A DNA stretch of 64,000 nt from Aulostomus chinensis (GCA_037954235.1 JBBMOA010000017.1:23590527-23654526); one strand, 5' to 3'; positions 1-51,994 are shown, counted from the first letter of the stretch. A program made the numbers and translations. The notes: a model not told the origin generated them from the sequence alone.

Positions 1-1860
1 CAGAGAGTGGATGTGAGAGATGAAGCATGAAGAGAGGGAGGGGATGGAGAGAGAGAGAGAGAGATGGAGGGAAGAGAGGCCCGACAGAAATGTGAAGAAA
101 GATGACAGGGAATACATGAGGGATTTGCAGTCTTTGGTGAAGGAAACACAAAACAAAACAAAACAACAACAACAACAACAAAATCACAGGAACCCGCTTG
201 TGCTGCTTTAATACATCTGACCTTAAGAGGTTCATTTATGGTCACTTTAGACTCCCAGGAAAACAGCGACTTGCAGCATGGCCCACTGAACAGAGAGAGC
301 CGGAGAGGGAAAATCATGAAGCTGCTCTCCTCTTTGGGAGTCCGGGTGAATCAGTGGCCTGAGGGTGGCAGATGATTAATATTTATGTCACTACCCACAC
401 GAGCGTACATCAATCAATCACAAGCGGCGTCCTGCGAAGGGATGGGGCCGGAGCTGTTGAGGGGCACGGAGGCAGCAGGACCAGAGAAATCGGCTGCTGT
501 CATGTGAAAGGGTTGTGAGCAGGTCACCACGCCTTCTGCTCAGAAACTGCGGCACGGGAATTCAGCAACTTTAGCCACCGCACACACGGCCATATTGATT
601 CTTCTTCGCAGCCAATACGCCTTTTGTTCAGAAAGCAGCGTGGATACTTCTAAAGATAAACATCATGATGTCATAAATATTTAGTCCAAACACTTTGTCA
701 ACATCATGATAAAACAGGAAGTTGGTTTTAAAGACCAGAAGCACCTTTTCTTTTCCACAGCTTCTTCCTGTGAGTGGTCGAATCTTGCATTAACCCCCTC
801 AACACCAAAACAGAGCAGGTTTTTTGTGGTCTGCTGGGCTGATGTCAATCACATCTGATCAAACCAACACCTCCAACGTCACATTTCTGTGCGTTTGTGC
901 GCATGAAACTGTATTAATTCAGAACCACAGAGTGTCTTGATCTATTTTTGATAGTTTTTGCTTTTGTAATCCAATATATTGTCTTTACTTAATTTCAGCT
1001 TTGTTCCATTTCATCACAAATATTCAATGTTATGAAGAGGATTAAAAAGGTTTGTAGAGGCTTACATGAAGGAGACACAATGCTGTCAGGAGATATGTCA
1101 AGGCTGCATACTGAGACGGATACGTTCTTCTTATCTGGACACAATTTACCGTTGCTCTCTTCTCTCTGTCGACTGAGCAGCTGAACCTTGCAGGGACAAG
1201 CAGGTTCTCATTAACTAGTCACTGAACTGATCCGTTTATTACAGATGCAGCGTGAGACTGATGAGAGAGGTGATCAAACCAGAAGGGGAATCCTTGTCTA
1301 TTCTCAAGGACTGTCCTCAAAGCAAGTAAAGTTTGTCGCCTCGCTGTAACTGCAGACTTTGGGTGAAGTTAGCTGAGCTGCAGTTTTTTGAGAAGGAAAG
1401 GAAAAACTGTAACTCAACTCCACGAGGGTCTGCCTGTCTGCTATTGTGGATATTTTTATCTGCCGCGCATCTAAGGCTGAGACACAGTAGGAAATACGAA
1501 CCAGCCAACCCAAGCTGACAGAGAGGAGTCAGACTGTCAAGAGGTCTGCCACCCCACCACCACCACTTGCTACAACACCCAAATGGATTGTCATATCAGA
1601 TTTAGGTGTATAGGTTATTACACCCTTGGGCTACTGTTTCCAACACACCCGTCTGCATGGCGAGATTGAGTTTGAGGACTTTCTCTTCTCGTTCTCTTGC
1701 CATGTGACTCGAAGTTGCTGATTTGCTTTGATGAAACAAACCGCCACGACAAAGTGTTTGGATCGTTCGACCTGTTCGCTCCGGAGACTCTGCAGACGCT
1801 TTAGCCGTCAGTTGCATTGGAAATAAAAACAAAACAAAACAAAACAGATATACAAGATAT

Positions 1861-2105
1861 GGGCGGCATGGCCCAGGGGTAGAGTGGCTGTGATCCTCAA
1901 CCATGGTGACCATGTTGAGGTGTCCTTGAGCAAGATACTGGACCCATAATTGCACATGATGAGTGGAATGGCGCCTTGCACGGCAGCCTCCACCATCAGT
2001 GTGTGAGTGTGTGTGTGAACGGGTGAATGAGACGACACTGGAAAGCGCTTTTTGAGTGCCGCTCAGGTAGAAAAGCGCTTTATAAAATTGAGCCCATTCA
2101 CCATT
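1861..2105 (+). repeat. Teleost SINE-like interspersed repeat
   Basis: The head reads GGGCGGCATGGCCCAGGGGT and is followed by the phrase TCCTTGAGCAAGATACTG. The tail contains GGTGAATGAGACGACACTGG and two AAAGCGCTTT blocks, ending near CCCATTCACCATTT. These phrases in this order are familiar from a short repeat found throughout teleost genomes. The head resembles a polymerase III promoter (GGGTAGAGTGG as an A-box). An internal (GT)n lies in the middle. It is non-coding, and family naming needs a repeat library. A minus-strand fragment of what looks like the same family is at 4764-4850. Confidence 0.7.
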
Positions 2106-2539
2106 TTAACACAAGCATATGAAAATCAATCGGTTATTGGACAATCATGACATTTTCAATACATTACATGAACACAAAAATTGCTCTGGGTTACACCCGT
2201 CTACTGTCTCATTCAGCTCAGTAAAAGCCTGCTGGGAACTCAAGACTTTAAAGTTCATCAAAAATGAATTTAAGAGACATTTTACTGAAACTTTGATCTA
2301 TTTATGTTCTTCAGTATGTTCAAAGGCGACACCTAATGCACTTCTTTGCAGATGTATTGTCTACACATTGTTCTCAGAGAAACTTTTAATTAAAGCACAT
2401 TGAATTTACAGACAGCCTCGTGTTGTGGTTTGCATTGCTGTAAAATTTGGCATTTAAATATTTTAATCTTACTGCAACTCAATACTGGCCACAAATAACA
2501 GCCTCCTTGTTTTACTCATAATCTGCATCAGCCCTGACA

Positions 2540-3015
2540 AAAACATCGGGTGGCGCAGGTGGTAGAACCTCGGGCCCATTTAGGGCGTATGCACACCGGA
2601 GGGTCTGCAGCAACGCGTCGATGTTTGTTCCTCTGTATACATTTGATTTTCTTAGTTTTGGTCTCTGGATCATCGGGAGGAGAGTTCCTCAGACCTACTA
2701 AATGCGCCAAACGTCTTGTCTCATGGCACCTGTAGCCTCAAAGCTCCACCACTCAGAGCCCAACACCGGCGCCTGGGGTGATGAAGCTTTCCCCAGCTGC
2801 CTCCTCCCTTCTACAACCCTCATATTCAAATCATTACTCCAAACCCAAGAACAGCTTTTCATGTGCATCGGGCACAACATGACTCCCCACATTCAGCCTC
2901 TGTCTTATGATGATTTCATGTGTGTTTTAAGTCTGTTTAAACCCATGTTACGTATCTTTCAGTCCCTTGAAATGTGGTATATAAATAAAATTCATTATTA
3001 TAACTATTCATTGTT
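2540..3015 (+). repeat. Probable retroelement-derived repeat with AATAAA-type tail
   Basis: It starts with a tRNA-like GGTGGCGCAGGTGGTAGAAC and ends in CCTTGAAATGTGGTATATAA followed by ATAAAATTCATTATTATAAC. This is the usual form of the 3' tail of short fish retroelements. The interior has open frames on both strands without recognisable domains. The exact ends are uncertain, and it may be two nested fragments. Confidence 0.45.
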
Positions 3016-3613
3016 AAAGTACTGCGTATGTTGATGCTTGGCTTTGTAGCAGCCCACCGAGTGAAGCAAGTCCACTGTGTTTTTCTTAAAATCAAATTGT
3101 ATTTTATGTTTTTCCTGGCATGCCATTTTTGAATATTGGATCTCAAGAATACCCCATTGTTTTCACAGGTAAGCCACGCCCCCACACAATTGACCATCTA
3201 CATGATGTCATAGATAAGTCATCAGACCAGGCCTCCTTCTTCCCCTCTTTGACAGTGGCCGGGAGGGAGGGACGCTAACGGGTCTGCAGCTACTCAACAA
3301 GCTGCGATGACCTGTGAGTTCTGCCTCCATTCTAAAAGAACCTTCACTCCCCAGCCAGACTGGTGGAGACACTCTGACCCAGCCATCACTACCTGACCCT
3401 GGTCAGAACCACTCCACCACATCAACTTCAAGGACTGATTTTTACCTGCTGACTGATATGTCCACCCCCTGACTGGTGCCATTGTAAGGGGAGTCACTCA
3501 CTTCTCCTGTCAGTGGTCACAATGTTATGGCTAATCAGTTGAATATATCTACCCAGTCTGTTGCTGACAGAGGACAGTAGGAGCCAGAGAAGCCAGCAGC
3601 GGTGGTTCCGTAC

Positions 3614-3861
3614 CTGGCAGTGTTGAGTAACGGGTGCTGAGTCCCGACCAGCTTCCGGACGTGCATGGCCACATTACTGAGCTCGTCACTCAGCAGGCAT
3701 CGGAGGCTCATGAACGATGTTGGATAGCCGACAATCTTCTCAGCATCCGAGACTACTTTGCTCCAGTTTGACGGTCCTGAACTGGAGAACAGACTCAATG
3801 TCCTCTGTCCTCGGCTGGAGAAGACGACGCGGGACAGTCGCGACCATGTAGCTGGAAACAT
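3614..3861 (-). CDS. pdss2: Decaprenyl diphosphate synthase subunit 2, first coding exon
   Basis: Encodes the N-terminus of PDSS2, the regulatory partner of PDSS1 in the mitochondrial trans-prenyltransferase that makes the polyprenyl tail of coenzyme Q. The exon gives 82 codons plus two bases. Residues 1-32 are rich in Arg and Ser with almost no acidic residues, as expected of a mitochondrial targeting sequence. Residues 33-82 carry the strongly conserved block WSKVVSDAEKIVGYPTSF, then SLRCLLSDELSN and VRKLVGTQHPLLNTA, which match the start of vertebrate PDSS2. The exon ends in CCAG followed by GTACGG, a good donor, splitting the Arg codon that follows Thr-Ala in the family. Without this splice the frame would run on into intron. 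The Met at 3861 is the only in-frame start upstream of the conserved block. All other exons lie left of the window. It is head to head with sobp, as in mammals. Confidence 0.95.
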
Positions 3862-4140
3862 TTTCTCTCTGGCTGCAGTGTTAGTCCAGTTTGAGCCGGC
3901 TAGCCTGACACGGCATCGACGCCATCTTTAAGTTTGATCACCAGACTGAAGTTGACGTTAAACAAAGACACATTTGTAGTGCACGGTTTACTTTTCTGGC
4001 AGAGCTATCATGTAGTCACTGAGTGTAAGCTAACTGTTTCACAACACACGACCTGACACTGCGCGCCGCCATCTTGGAAGACGTAATACGTTGCGTGTCA
4101 CAACGTCGAGATGAACCCCGACAAGCCCCGGCATTTCCGG
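3862..4140 (-). promoter_or_regulatory. pdss2: pdss2 promoter and 5'UTR region
   Basis: The region immediately upstream of the pdss2 ATG is richer in CpG than its surroundings. It holds two YY1-like motifs, GCCGCCATCTTGG at 4065-4077 and GACGCCATCTTTA at 3918-3930. On the gene's strand these read AAGATGGCGGC-like, the form found close to start sites of housekeeping genes. CRE-like TGACGTTA occurs near 3953 and GACGTAAT near 4080. No TATA box is evident. The start site is inferred to lie near 3920-4080. Whether any of this drives transcription toward sobp cannot be told. Confidence 0.6.
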
Positions 4141-4763
4141 TCAACAGACGATCAAGTAAGATTTAATTTCAACTTTTAAATGGGTAAAATAAAGATATGC
4201 CTTTTAAACAGACGTCTTGATATTTATAAAAATGTTAACAGGTTAAAAAATCCATTCACTATCAAAAATGACAAAGATGCTTCTCTTAAATTTAAACAAC
4301 TGACAGTTCAATATCTGGCTTGTTTACACCGCATTTTATTGCATGAAAGTGGTTTATTATTGTGAAATTATTTTCTTTCTTCATTATTTCAAGGAAACTG
4401 TTGCAGACTAAACACAAACTATTTTTGCGCATACATGTAAGATTTAAGAGAAATCTGCAAAACTGATACAAACCACATTTGGAGGTGGTTTGAAATCTGA
4501 TTCAGATCTGATTTCAACAGATGTGACTCAGTCTGAATGCTCCAAAAACTGTTAGACTTAGTTCTGTCACCGAAAACAGGCACCAAGTGCGACGAATTAA
4601 GGGGTATAATTATTCGTATGTAATTGCAGTTTATTCATTTCAGTTCACAGAATCAGTACAACCCACGGCGGAGTCCGACTTTGCCGTGGCGCCGCCACCT
4701 CAGCCACTGGTGCTGCAACAGGAAATATTCAGGTCCCCCCCCCCCCCCCCCCCCCAGTGGCTC

Positions 4764-4850
4764 AGGAGTAAATGGCAAATGGACTGTATTTACATAGTGC
4801 CTTTCTACCTTGGCAGTACTCAAAGCAGCCATACACCACGGTAACAGATT
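4764..4850 (-). repeat. SINE-like repeat fragment
   Basis: AAATGGACTGTATTTACATA followed by GTGCCTTTCTACC and ACTCAAAGCA is the reverse complement of the AGAAAAGCGCTTTATAAA-type tail seen at 2050-2105. It is a short 3'-end fragment only. The 21-base C-run at 4735-4755 lies next to it. Confidence 0.6.
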
Positions 4851-6435
4851 GTGACATTTCTGATACATATTGTACTTTTAGGACTTCGCCAGTACCAAGC
4901 CCTAAATGATGCAGACGCGTGTTCAATCCAATAAATCAAGAACGTACTTAGTTGTGTAAATTATGTCTTAGTTCCGTTTTTAAAAGTTATGCCAAAGTGA
5001 CAGACGTTTAAGTCCTACATTTCCATACTGAAGAAAAAAAAATACATTAGATAGCAAGTTTAAAAAAACCTTTTTAAACAAAAGAGTCAAAATGACGAAA
5101 AAGGAGCCCCTCATGTTTCTGTTCATGTAACACAATACTTGTGACAATGTAGCAGTTTGACGGTACGATAAGGAAAAGCCCCAGCAGCGTTAACAATGCT
5201 TTCATTGACTCGATTATTACTGGACTGAAAAGAGGGAAAACATGGAGCTGCAGTCTCCATCGTTGAATACACATTCATGTATTTAAATATAAGCTACAGG
5301 AAGACTTGAACTACCGGCAAATTTTTAGAGAAACGAGACCAACTTATTCATATGAACTGGAAATGATTTCAACCAATCCAGACATTTTTCTAGCTTTCAC
5401 CTGTTTTGCCGCTCGGTTTACTGGCAGCAGCAGTTTCATTACACCAACTGCTGTAGCTGAAGGAGCAGCATAAAGAAGGGTCCTTGTAATGCAGGTGAGG
5501 CGTGCTGCAGGCGTGCAGAGCCAGAGCGGCATTGTAACACACAAGTCAGCCCCCCCCCCCCCCCCCAACCCTGCATCACGGTTCACAGCTCCAGTTCCTG
5601 CTGATTTTCCGGCTCAAAAGGGTGTCACTATGCCACGAACATTATCAGCCGGCGCTCTCGGCAGCTTTCCACCTGCTAACTCATTGTAATTCCAGTTAGA
5701 GTCAGAGGGCAGCGTGTGGCACTTGAAACAGGTAAATTCACGCCCCTAAAATAAAATCCTAAATAGTTCTGTCTTATCTCAGTCTTAAGAGCTCCTTTAT
5801 GCAACATGCAGGGCCTGATTAATGGCAAAATAATTGGTCTTCATGCATGTTTATAATGTGATGTTTTTGTTTTTACCTTGACGGGAAATGCTTGTAAAAA
5901 ATAAAATCATGCTGTCTCTTGATTGGCTCACATGGCAGAGATTTTATTTTATTTTTTGTAGGCAAACCAGGAAGTTAGCATCACCGTGGGCTCTCTCACC
6001 TAAAAGCCAAGGAGATTTTTCTGTTTTGTAACAGATCAATCGCAGAAGAGTCATGCTGCGGCAAACAGGGATTGATGGGCATTGCTCGTTTTGTTCAGCA
6101 AGATCGACACCTTTATGGTTTGTGAAGCATAAATGCGATCGTGAGAAACACAAAAACTGATGTTATTTTATGCACGAATCGCACTACGGATCCACAACCT
6201 CACTGCCACCACAACAAGCTTTGGGCTTCTTCTGCTTTTGGCGTGACGACTTCTGTAGTCTGGTTTAGACACGTGTTAGCGTTCGCTGTTTGTGAGATGC
6301 ACGAACACGTCAATCTTCACAAGCCTGTCAGTTACTGGGATATTTCATTCCACCGATCAAGGCGTTGAGATATATTAAGCTTGTGTTAGTCAGTGACCTT
6401 ATTTCAGGCATTTGAGTGAAACCCATTCAAAAATC

Positions 6436-7270
6436 CCACAGATTAGCTTAAAGCTAATGGCAGCTAAAGGCTAACAACCCTCATATACATATAAACGATA
6501 CAAATCTCAAAACACGTCCAGTTACACGCTTGTTCACGGTATGAACTGAAAGGTTGTTTTTTTTTTGGCTCAAATCAAAATATTTTTGGATTACTGGTCA
6601 TAGGGATTGGATAGAAGACATTAAATTACATCAACTATGCTTGAGAGTTTATAAATGGACATGTTCGGGCAGTTTGTCTGTTGTCAGCTGTCCCCATTAG
6701 CTTCAAGCTAAATATTGTGTTTTGCTAGTGTTCTTTGCCTATTAAAGACATTTAAGTGGGTAACAGGGTAAAATTAACTTTAAGCTAGTAGCAACTGACA
6801 GCTAACAACAGAAAAAAAGCACTAAAATGTCCATTCACAGACAAACCAAGAACTTGGTCAGCTAGTAGAAGTAAAAAAAAACAACAAAACAAGGTAACTA
6901 TTCACACTTTTAGTTTGGCACTAGCCTAAAAAAAGCAGATAACTACTACACAGTTGGTTCAACTGAATGTGCTAGCTAGCTTAGCTCAGTGCTATCGTTA
7001 GCTAACACTGGACTGGGGAGTTTTAGCTTAACCCAGAGTGTTTCTTTCTTATTGAGGAAATAATTGGATAAAGACCCACGAGGTTAAAGTTTTTTATTCT
7101 TAAATCAGGTGTTTTTGGACAGTTTTGGTGTACACAGCTGCCAGTTGCCATTAGCTTGGAGCTAAATATACATGGTGGGTTCTTTTGGAGTCAAAGAGAA
7201 GTGATGCAGGAAGGAAGAATAAAAAAAACTCCTCCTGAGCTCCAGACATTTATTTCTGACTACTTGGAAC
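6436..7270. mobile_element. Palindromic MITE family 1, two adjacent copies
   Basis: Two head-to-tail foldback units (about 6436-6735 and 6765-7270). Each has TAGCTTAAAGCTAATGGCAG-like sequence at one end and its inverse (CCATTAGCTTCAAGCTAAAT) at the other, with the shared middle phrase TTTTTGGATTACTG in the first. The right end carries GGAGTCAAAGAGAAGTGATG and a GAGCTC-containing tail matching the termini of the other copies at 14925, 16355, 27735, 36000 and 41775. It is non-coding with no transposase, so a non-autonomous DNA element is inferred. Confidence 0.65.
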
Positions 7271-7399
7271 AGGCTAACTGGATTTAACGCGTGTCAAGGC
7301 TTTAATAAGCAACACAAGGAGGTTGTGGGATTTCTTCTGAGGAACAATGCGGGGACTGGATGTGCGTGTGTGGGCACCTGTATGCTGCTTACACATCGT

Positions 7400-7822
7400 C
7401 ACCATGAGGGACCCGCGCTAAGTGGATGTGACCGCTCTGATTGCGCTCCATGGGAAAGCGAGAGGAACCAGCCTCCCTCTGATCCTCAGCGCGTCATATA
7501 ATGTTTCAGCGGACGCCCCTCCCCCTGTCTCGCTTTCCCCCCTCACTCAACCTCTCCCTTGACTCTGGAGGACAGAGGCGGCTCACCACTGGCGCACGGA
7601 CCGTGGCGGGTACGGGCAGAAGATGGCTGACTTAGCCGGGCACAGCAAGCCCTCGGCGGCATCACCAGCGTCACCCGGGCCGCGGAAAAGCTGCAAGACA
7701 TCCGCCGTCTGGCGACTGTAAACAGCTGCCTCTCTCCTATACCCCCCTTCCTCATCCTCCTTCTCCTCCTCCTCCTCTCCCCTCCTCACCGCAAATATTG
7801 ACAGAAGTATCACAGAGAAAAC
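7400..7822 (+). promoter_or_regulatory. sobp: sobp promoter and 5'UTR
   Basis: The region upstream of the sobp start codon is CpG-rich, unlike the AT-rich surroundings. It contains a weak TATA-like CATATAATG at 7496-7504, a CCCCTCCCCC box near 7516 and a pyrimidine-rich stretch (7740-7790) directly before the ATG. An AAGATGGCTG motif at 7621 resembles a YY1 initiator site and also forms the start of an upstream ORF. The transcription start is not determined and is likely between 7490 and 7630. A 5' non-coding exon further upstream cannot be excluded. Confidence 0.6.
7623..7721 (+). promoter_or_regulatory. Upstream ORF in putative sobp 5'UTR (32 codons)
   Basis: ATG at 7623 in a strong context (A at -3, G at +4) opens a 32-codon frame ending at TAA 7719-7721, 101 bases before the main ATG and in a different frame from it. 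The predicted peptide starts MADLAGHSK and ends CKTSAVWRL. It is rich in Ser, Ala and Pro and has no known domain. If the transcript starts upstream of 7623 this would be expected to reduce translation of sobp. If the start is downstream, the uORF is absent. Confidence 0.4.
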
Positions 7823-48785
<40,963 letters not shown>

Positions 48786-48829
48786 GGTTGGTTCACCCCA
48801 GTGTCCTTTCGCAAACATTTTTATGCAGT

Positions 48830-48830
<1 letters not shown>

Positions 48831-48858
<28 letters not shown>
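48831..48858 (+). repeat. (GT)n microsatellite
   Basis: Fourteen GT units beginning 45 bases after the sobp stop codon. Confidence 0.92.
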
Positions 48859-48860
<2 letters not shown>

Positions 48861-49483
48861 TCCAACAGATTTATTCAGTGACATTTTGTAATTCACAGTT
48901 GGATACTCATCAGATAATCACTTGGTTTGCTTTCAAATATGTCTCTTCCCAGCATGAATCTTTGAACTATGCGGAATGAGCTTCACTTCCAAAATTTCTT
49001 AGGAATGAAGCTAGTCTGAGCTAAATCCTCACAGTTCCGTTTGTCTCCAGTATGGCACGATCAGTGTGAAACGGCACAATGAGGCTGATAATGTCACAAG
49101 AAATGCAACAGACTGTACGGTTGAGCACAAATAAGCACGAGCCGACTGAATAGTGGTGGCAGAATAATTAGATAACAATGCCAGACTGCTTTGCCTCCAC
49201 TGTGACAGGTGGTGTGCAGGTGATGTATTTTAATGTCACCTAAAGGAGCACTTGCAGGGAATGACTCTGAAAAGACTCTGAAAGGGTTAATGAACCAGGT
49301 GGGGATATAATACGAAGCCCACTTTTGAGTGAATTAACAAGCGTAGCCAAACCCTGATTCTACCCTGCACACAGAGAGCTTAAATGAACATGTTATCTAC
49401 GTGAAAATAACATTTAAAAGTTTCATTTGAGATTTAGAAAATAAATCCATGGGAATGTTTTCTTCATTGGCTCCATGCTAGAT

Positions 49484-49980
49484 CAGGGGTTGGCAACCTT
49501 AAACACTCAAAGAGCCGTTTGGACCTGATAAAACTGGAAAGGAAAACATCGGGAGCCACAAAACCCTTTTGACATCTAAAACAAAGAGAAAACTGCATGT
49601 AACTTTTTTTTTTTTAGGATTGAAATCAATTAACTGCTATGGAGAAATCACAATTTTATTTCTACATGCAACAAAAACATTTCTTCAGAAACTTTTCTTT
49701 CCTTGGATTTATCCGTGGTTGGGCTACCGAGGATCGTAAAGTTCAATAAATCGCGTGTCATTGTAAGGAGCACTTTTATGCGACAAGAAATTGAACGCGT
49801 TTTATTTTGATGCTACAAGATCACCATCATCTTCGAATGTCGAATTCAAAACAACGACGAAGTACAACAAAATAAATTCAAATCAAATACTCATTGTTCA
49901 CTTTCCAAACCCCCCGGAAGCCACAGCGGAGGGATGAAAGAGCCTCATGCGGCTCCGGGGCCGCAGGCTCCCCACCCATG
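49484..49980. mobile_element. hAT-type non-autonomous DNA transposon
   Basis: The left terminus CAGGGGTTGGCAACC and the inverted right terminus CATGGGTGGGGAGCC agree in 11 of 15 positions. Subterminal GAGCCGTTTGGACCTG and AAGAGCCTCATGCGGCTCCG are typical of a widespread vertebrate hAT family. The flanking 8-mers TGCTAGAT (49476-49483) and TGCGCGAT (49981-49988) agree in 6 of 8 positions, consistent with the 8-bp target duplication of hAT elements. About 500 bp, no transposase frame. Confidence 0.85.
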
Positions 49981-50034
49981 TGCGCGATGGTTCGTATGCA
50001 TTTCCTGCTGCCCAGCTAACATTGGCTCATGCCG

Positions 50035-50165
50035 CTAAAGTGCTGATGGTTTGTTGAAGTGATTCTTCACCCTAAGCAGGTTATTTTTGCTTTCGTAAAC
50101 ACCTTTGTGAGCATACGACGCATATTTGTGAGTACTTGAAAGACTAAAAGCGTATCGCTTTAAAA
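50035..50165. mobile_element. MITE family 1 terminal fragment
   Basis: GCATATTTGTGAGTACTTGA AAGACTAAAAGCGTATC matches the right terminus of the copies at 16355 and 36000. Only this arm is present. Confidence 0.5.
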
Positions 50166-50514
50166 AAAAACAACAAAAAACGCACCTACTTCCTGCTGAA
50201 AACATCTCCAGAACATGGCAGATGTGTTCTCACATTTTGAAAATAAATAAATTTGAGCAGGAGGAGCAGCCCATTAATTTACTCAACATTATGTGGGTAT
50301 TTTTACAGGAGCTGGCGCATTGCTCCTTATTTACGGAACAAAATACTTGTTGCATTCCTTTGACTGTGACGAGCCGCTGAGTGGCAATGAAAAGTCTCCA
50401 TTGAAAAGATCTTTTCAACACATTAATACCAAATATAATGATGCACTCCCGGAGTTGATAATTAAATGAAATCGTATTCAAGAGCATTTGAAGACCGTTT
50501 CAAGTTGTGGTAAC

Positions 50515-50720
50515 ACGAGCTGAGTGTGAGTGCTTTGAATTAGCGTAATTAATAATGACAAAAGATGGAAATTAACCCTGAGCTCCGTTCGTCCTGCTAA
50601 AAGCAAATAGGCAGCTGAAGTGAATCGTAAAAATGATGAGGAAAATGTATCGTTAAAGATACACCATTGTTGATTATTGACATGATCAAATGTAAAGTCA
50701 GGTCAGTTTCGCGGTGCCTC
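50515..50720 (+). promoter_or_regulatory. Candidate conserved non-coding element in intron 6
   Basis: Contains TTTGAATTAGCGTAATTAAT AATGAC with overlapping homeodomain cores, followed by a repeat-free 150 bp. Evidence is composition only. Confidence 0.25.
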
Positions 50721-50864
50721 ATTACTAAATATTTAAAGCGTGTAATAAAATGTGTGTCACGCCATGAAGCATCTGTAGTTCCTTGAATGCTGCTCTTTAG
50801 ACTCCCCCACTCTGCCTTAAATTAAAAGTGGGGTTACGCCTGAATTCAGCTGAAACCACCTTGG

Positions 50865-50866
<2 letters not shown>

Positions 50867-50901
<35 letters not shown>

Positions 50902-50933
50902 GGGGGGGGGTTGAGAGAGGTGGGGGGGGGGGG
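50867..50933 (+). repeat. (GT)n followed by two 12-base G-runs
   Basis: Sixteen GT units, then G12 (50899-50910), TTGAGAGAGGT and G12 (50922-50933). On the transcribed (RNA-like) strand this can form a G-quadruplex. It ends 45 bases before the last sobp splice acceptor. Confidence 0.9.
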
Positions 50934-51063
50934 ACACCGGCTGACTCCGTCTAATCCTCCTCCCACTCTGTTTCACAGATGGATGCTCTGAGGACCGCAG
51001 TGCCATCAACAACACTCACTTGTCCACTCCCCACTTTTGCTCGTCCCCCACAACACTACAGAT

Positions 51064-51084
51064 GCACACACACATGCACACACA

Positions 51085-51152
<68 letters not shown>
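51064..51152 (+). repeat. (CA)n microsatellite
   Basis: About 44 CA units with a few ATG and GCG variants at the start, 85 bases into the putative terminal exon. Confidence 0.95.
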
Positions 51153-51155
<3 letters not shown>

Positions 51156-51600
51156 ACACCCACTGTTCTTATCCTCACTCATCGTCCAGTCTACCAGCAC
51201 CACAAATCGCCTTTGACGACTACTTTGTGTCCCAACAAACATGTTAATGTGTATCATAGTGAAGCGGACCGGACTCCTTTTGTCTGTGTAACTGACGCTC
51301 TGGTGGACTCAACGGACTCGACGCCGCGGCCAGCAGGACCACATGACCTTTGAACTGGACACACGGAACAGGAAGCCCACTGCTTCGCACTTCTTTTAGA
51401 GACTCTCAGCCCACACTGCCCCCTCGTACCGTATCCAGCCCTCCCTCCCTCTGCGTCCATTACTATGGAGTGCACTAGGATGTTCATCTTTCTGTGGAGC
51501 TCCTGTTTTCCTCCGCCAACCACGTAACAAATCTCTGGTCCTTCTCCTCACATTACCTGCCTGGAACACATGGACTGATTTTACAAATGTTGACTGTAAA

Positions 51601-51963
51601 GCCCCTTTTCCACTGGCTAAAAAAAACATGCTAACATCTGGCTTTTGTCTGCAATGGCAACAGGTTTAATTGGCATTCACTCCCAGGTCAAATGACTCCG
51701 CAGCGGACGTGGTTATTTATCGGCTCCGACTCCAATTGGCATTGATTTAACCGAAGAAACCCGGCGAATGCTGTTATTTGCAGTCTGCTTCCTGGACGAC
51801 ACGATGATGCACGTAACTTCTGCAGCTTTTTGCGGAGAGACGATTCACAGCACAATTCCAGTGCATGTTTTCGGTTCCAATCTGATTCTGATGCGGATCT
51901 CTACCAAGAGGCGGGTAAGACTCTCACAACGGTTTGACTAGTAGACACAAGAAAGTACCACTA

Positions 51964-51994
<31 letters not shown>

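Larger units (their letters stand above)
1..3613 (-). other. pdss2: pdss2 intron 1 (partial, 5' part)
   Basis: This stretch lies downstream of the pdss2 exon 1 donor on the minus strand, and no further pdss2 exon could be read in it. It begins with a GA-rich tract around 44-64, contains interspersed repeats at 1861-2105 and 2540-3015 (listed separately), and is otherwise unremarkable AT-rich DNA. Around 405-425 there is a run of overlapping ATCAATCA motifs (TGATTGAT on the other strand), a PBX/HOX-like sequence, next to ATTAATATTTATG. Its role is unknown. The short open frames here have no recognisable protein content. Confidence 0.8.
4141..7400. other. pdss2-sobp intergenic region
   Basis: No coding exon was recognised. 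The segment holds a 21-base C-run (4735-4755), a minus-oriented SINE-like fragment (4764-4850), a 17-base C-run (5550-5566) and two tandem copies of a palindromic MITE (6436-7270). Short open frames here have no family resemblance. From about 7300 onward CpG content increases toward the sobp promoter. Confidence 0.7.
48786..50978 (+). other. sobp: Putative sobp intron 6, after the stop codon
   Basis: A possible donor, GAG/GTTGGT, starts at 48787, and a strong acceptor, CTCCTCCCACTCTGTTTCACAG, ends at 50978. Between them are a (GT)n tract, a hAT-type element, a MITE fragment, a candidate regulatory segment (50515-50720) and two G-runs. Such repeat content suits an intron better than a 3'UTR. 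The donor is weak at +3 and +4, so reading straight through as 3'UTR remains possible. Confidence 0.55.

Noticed and set aside
1..3600. Search for pdss2 exon 2
   Set aside because: No minus-strand frame resembles the expected next block of PDSS2, so exon 2 is assumed to lie outside the window.
50979..51353. 124-codon open frame starting at the first base of the putative last sobp exon
   Set aside because: It follows the in-frame stop of sobp in the spliced message and consists largely of a CA-repeat translation; no evidence that it is translated.
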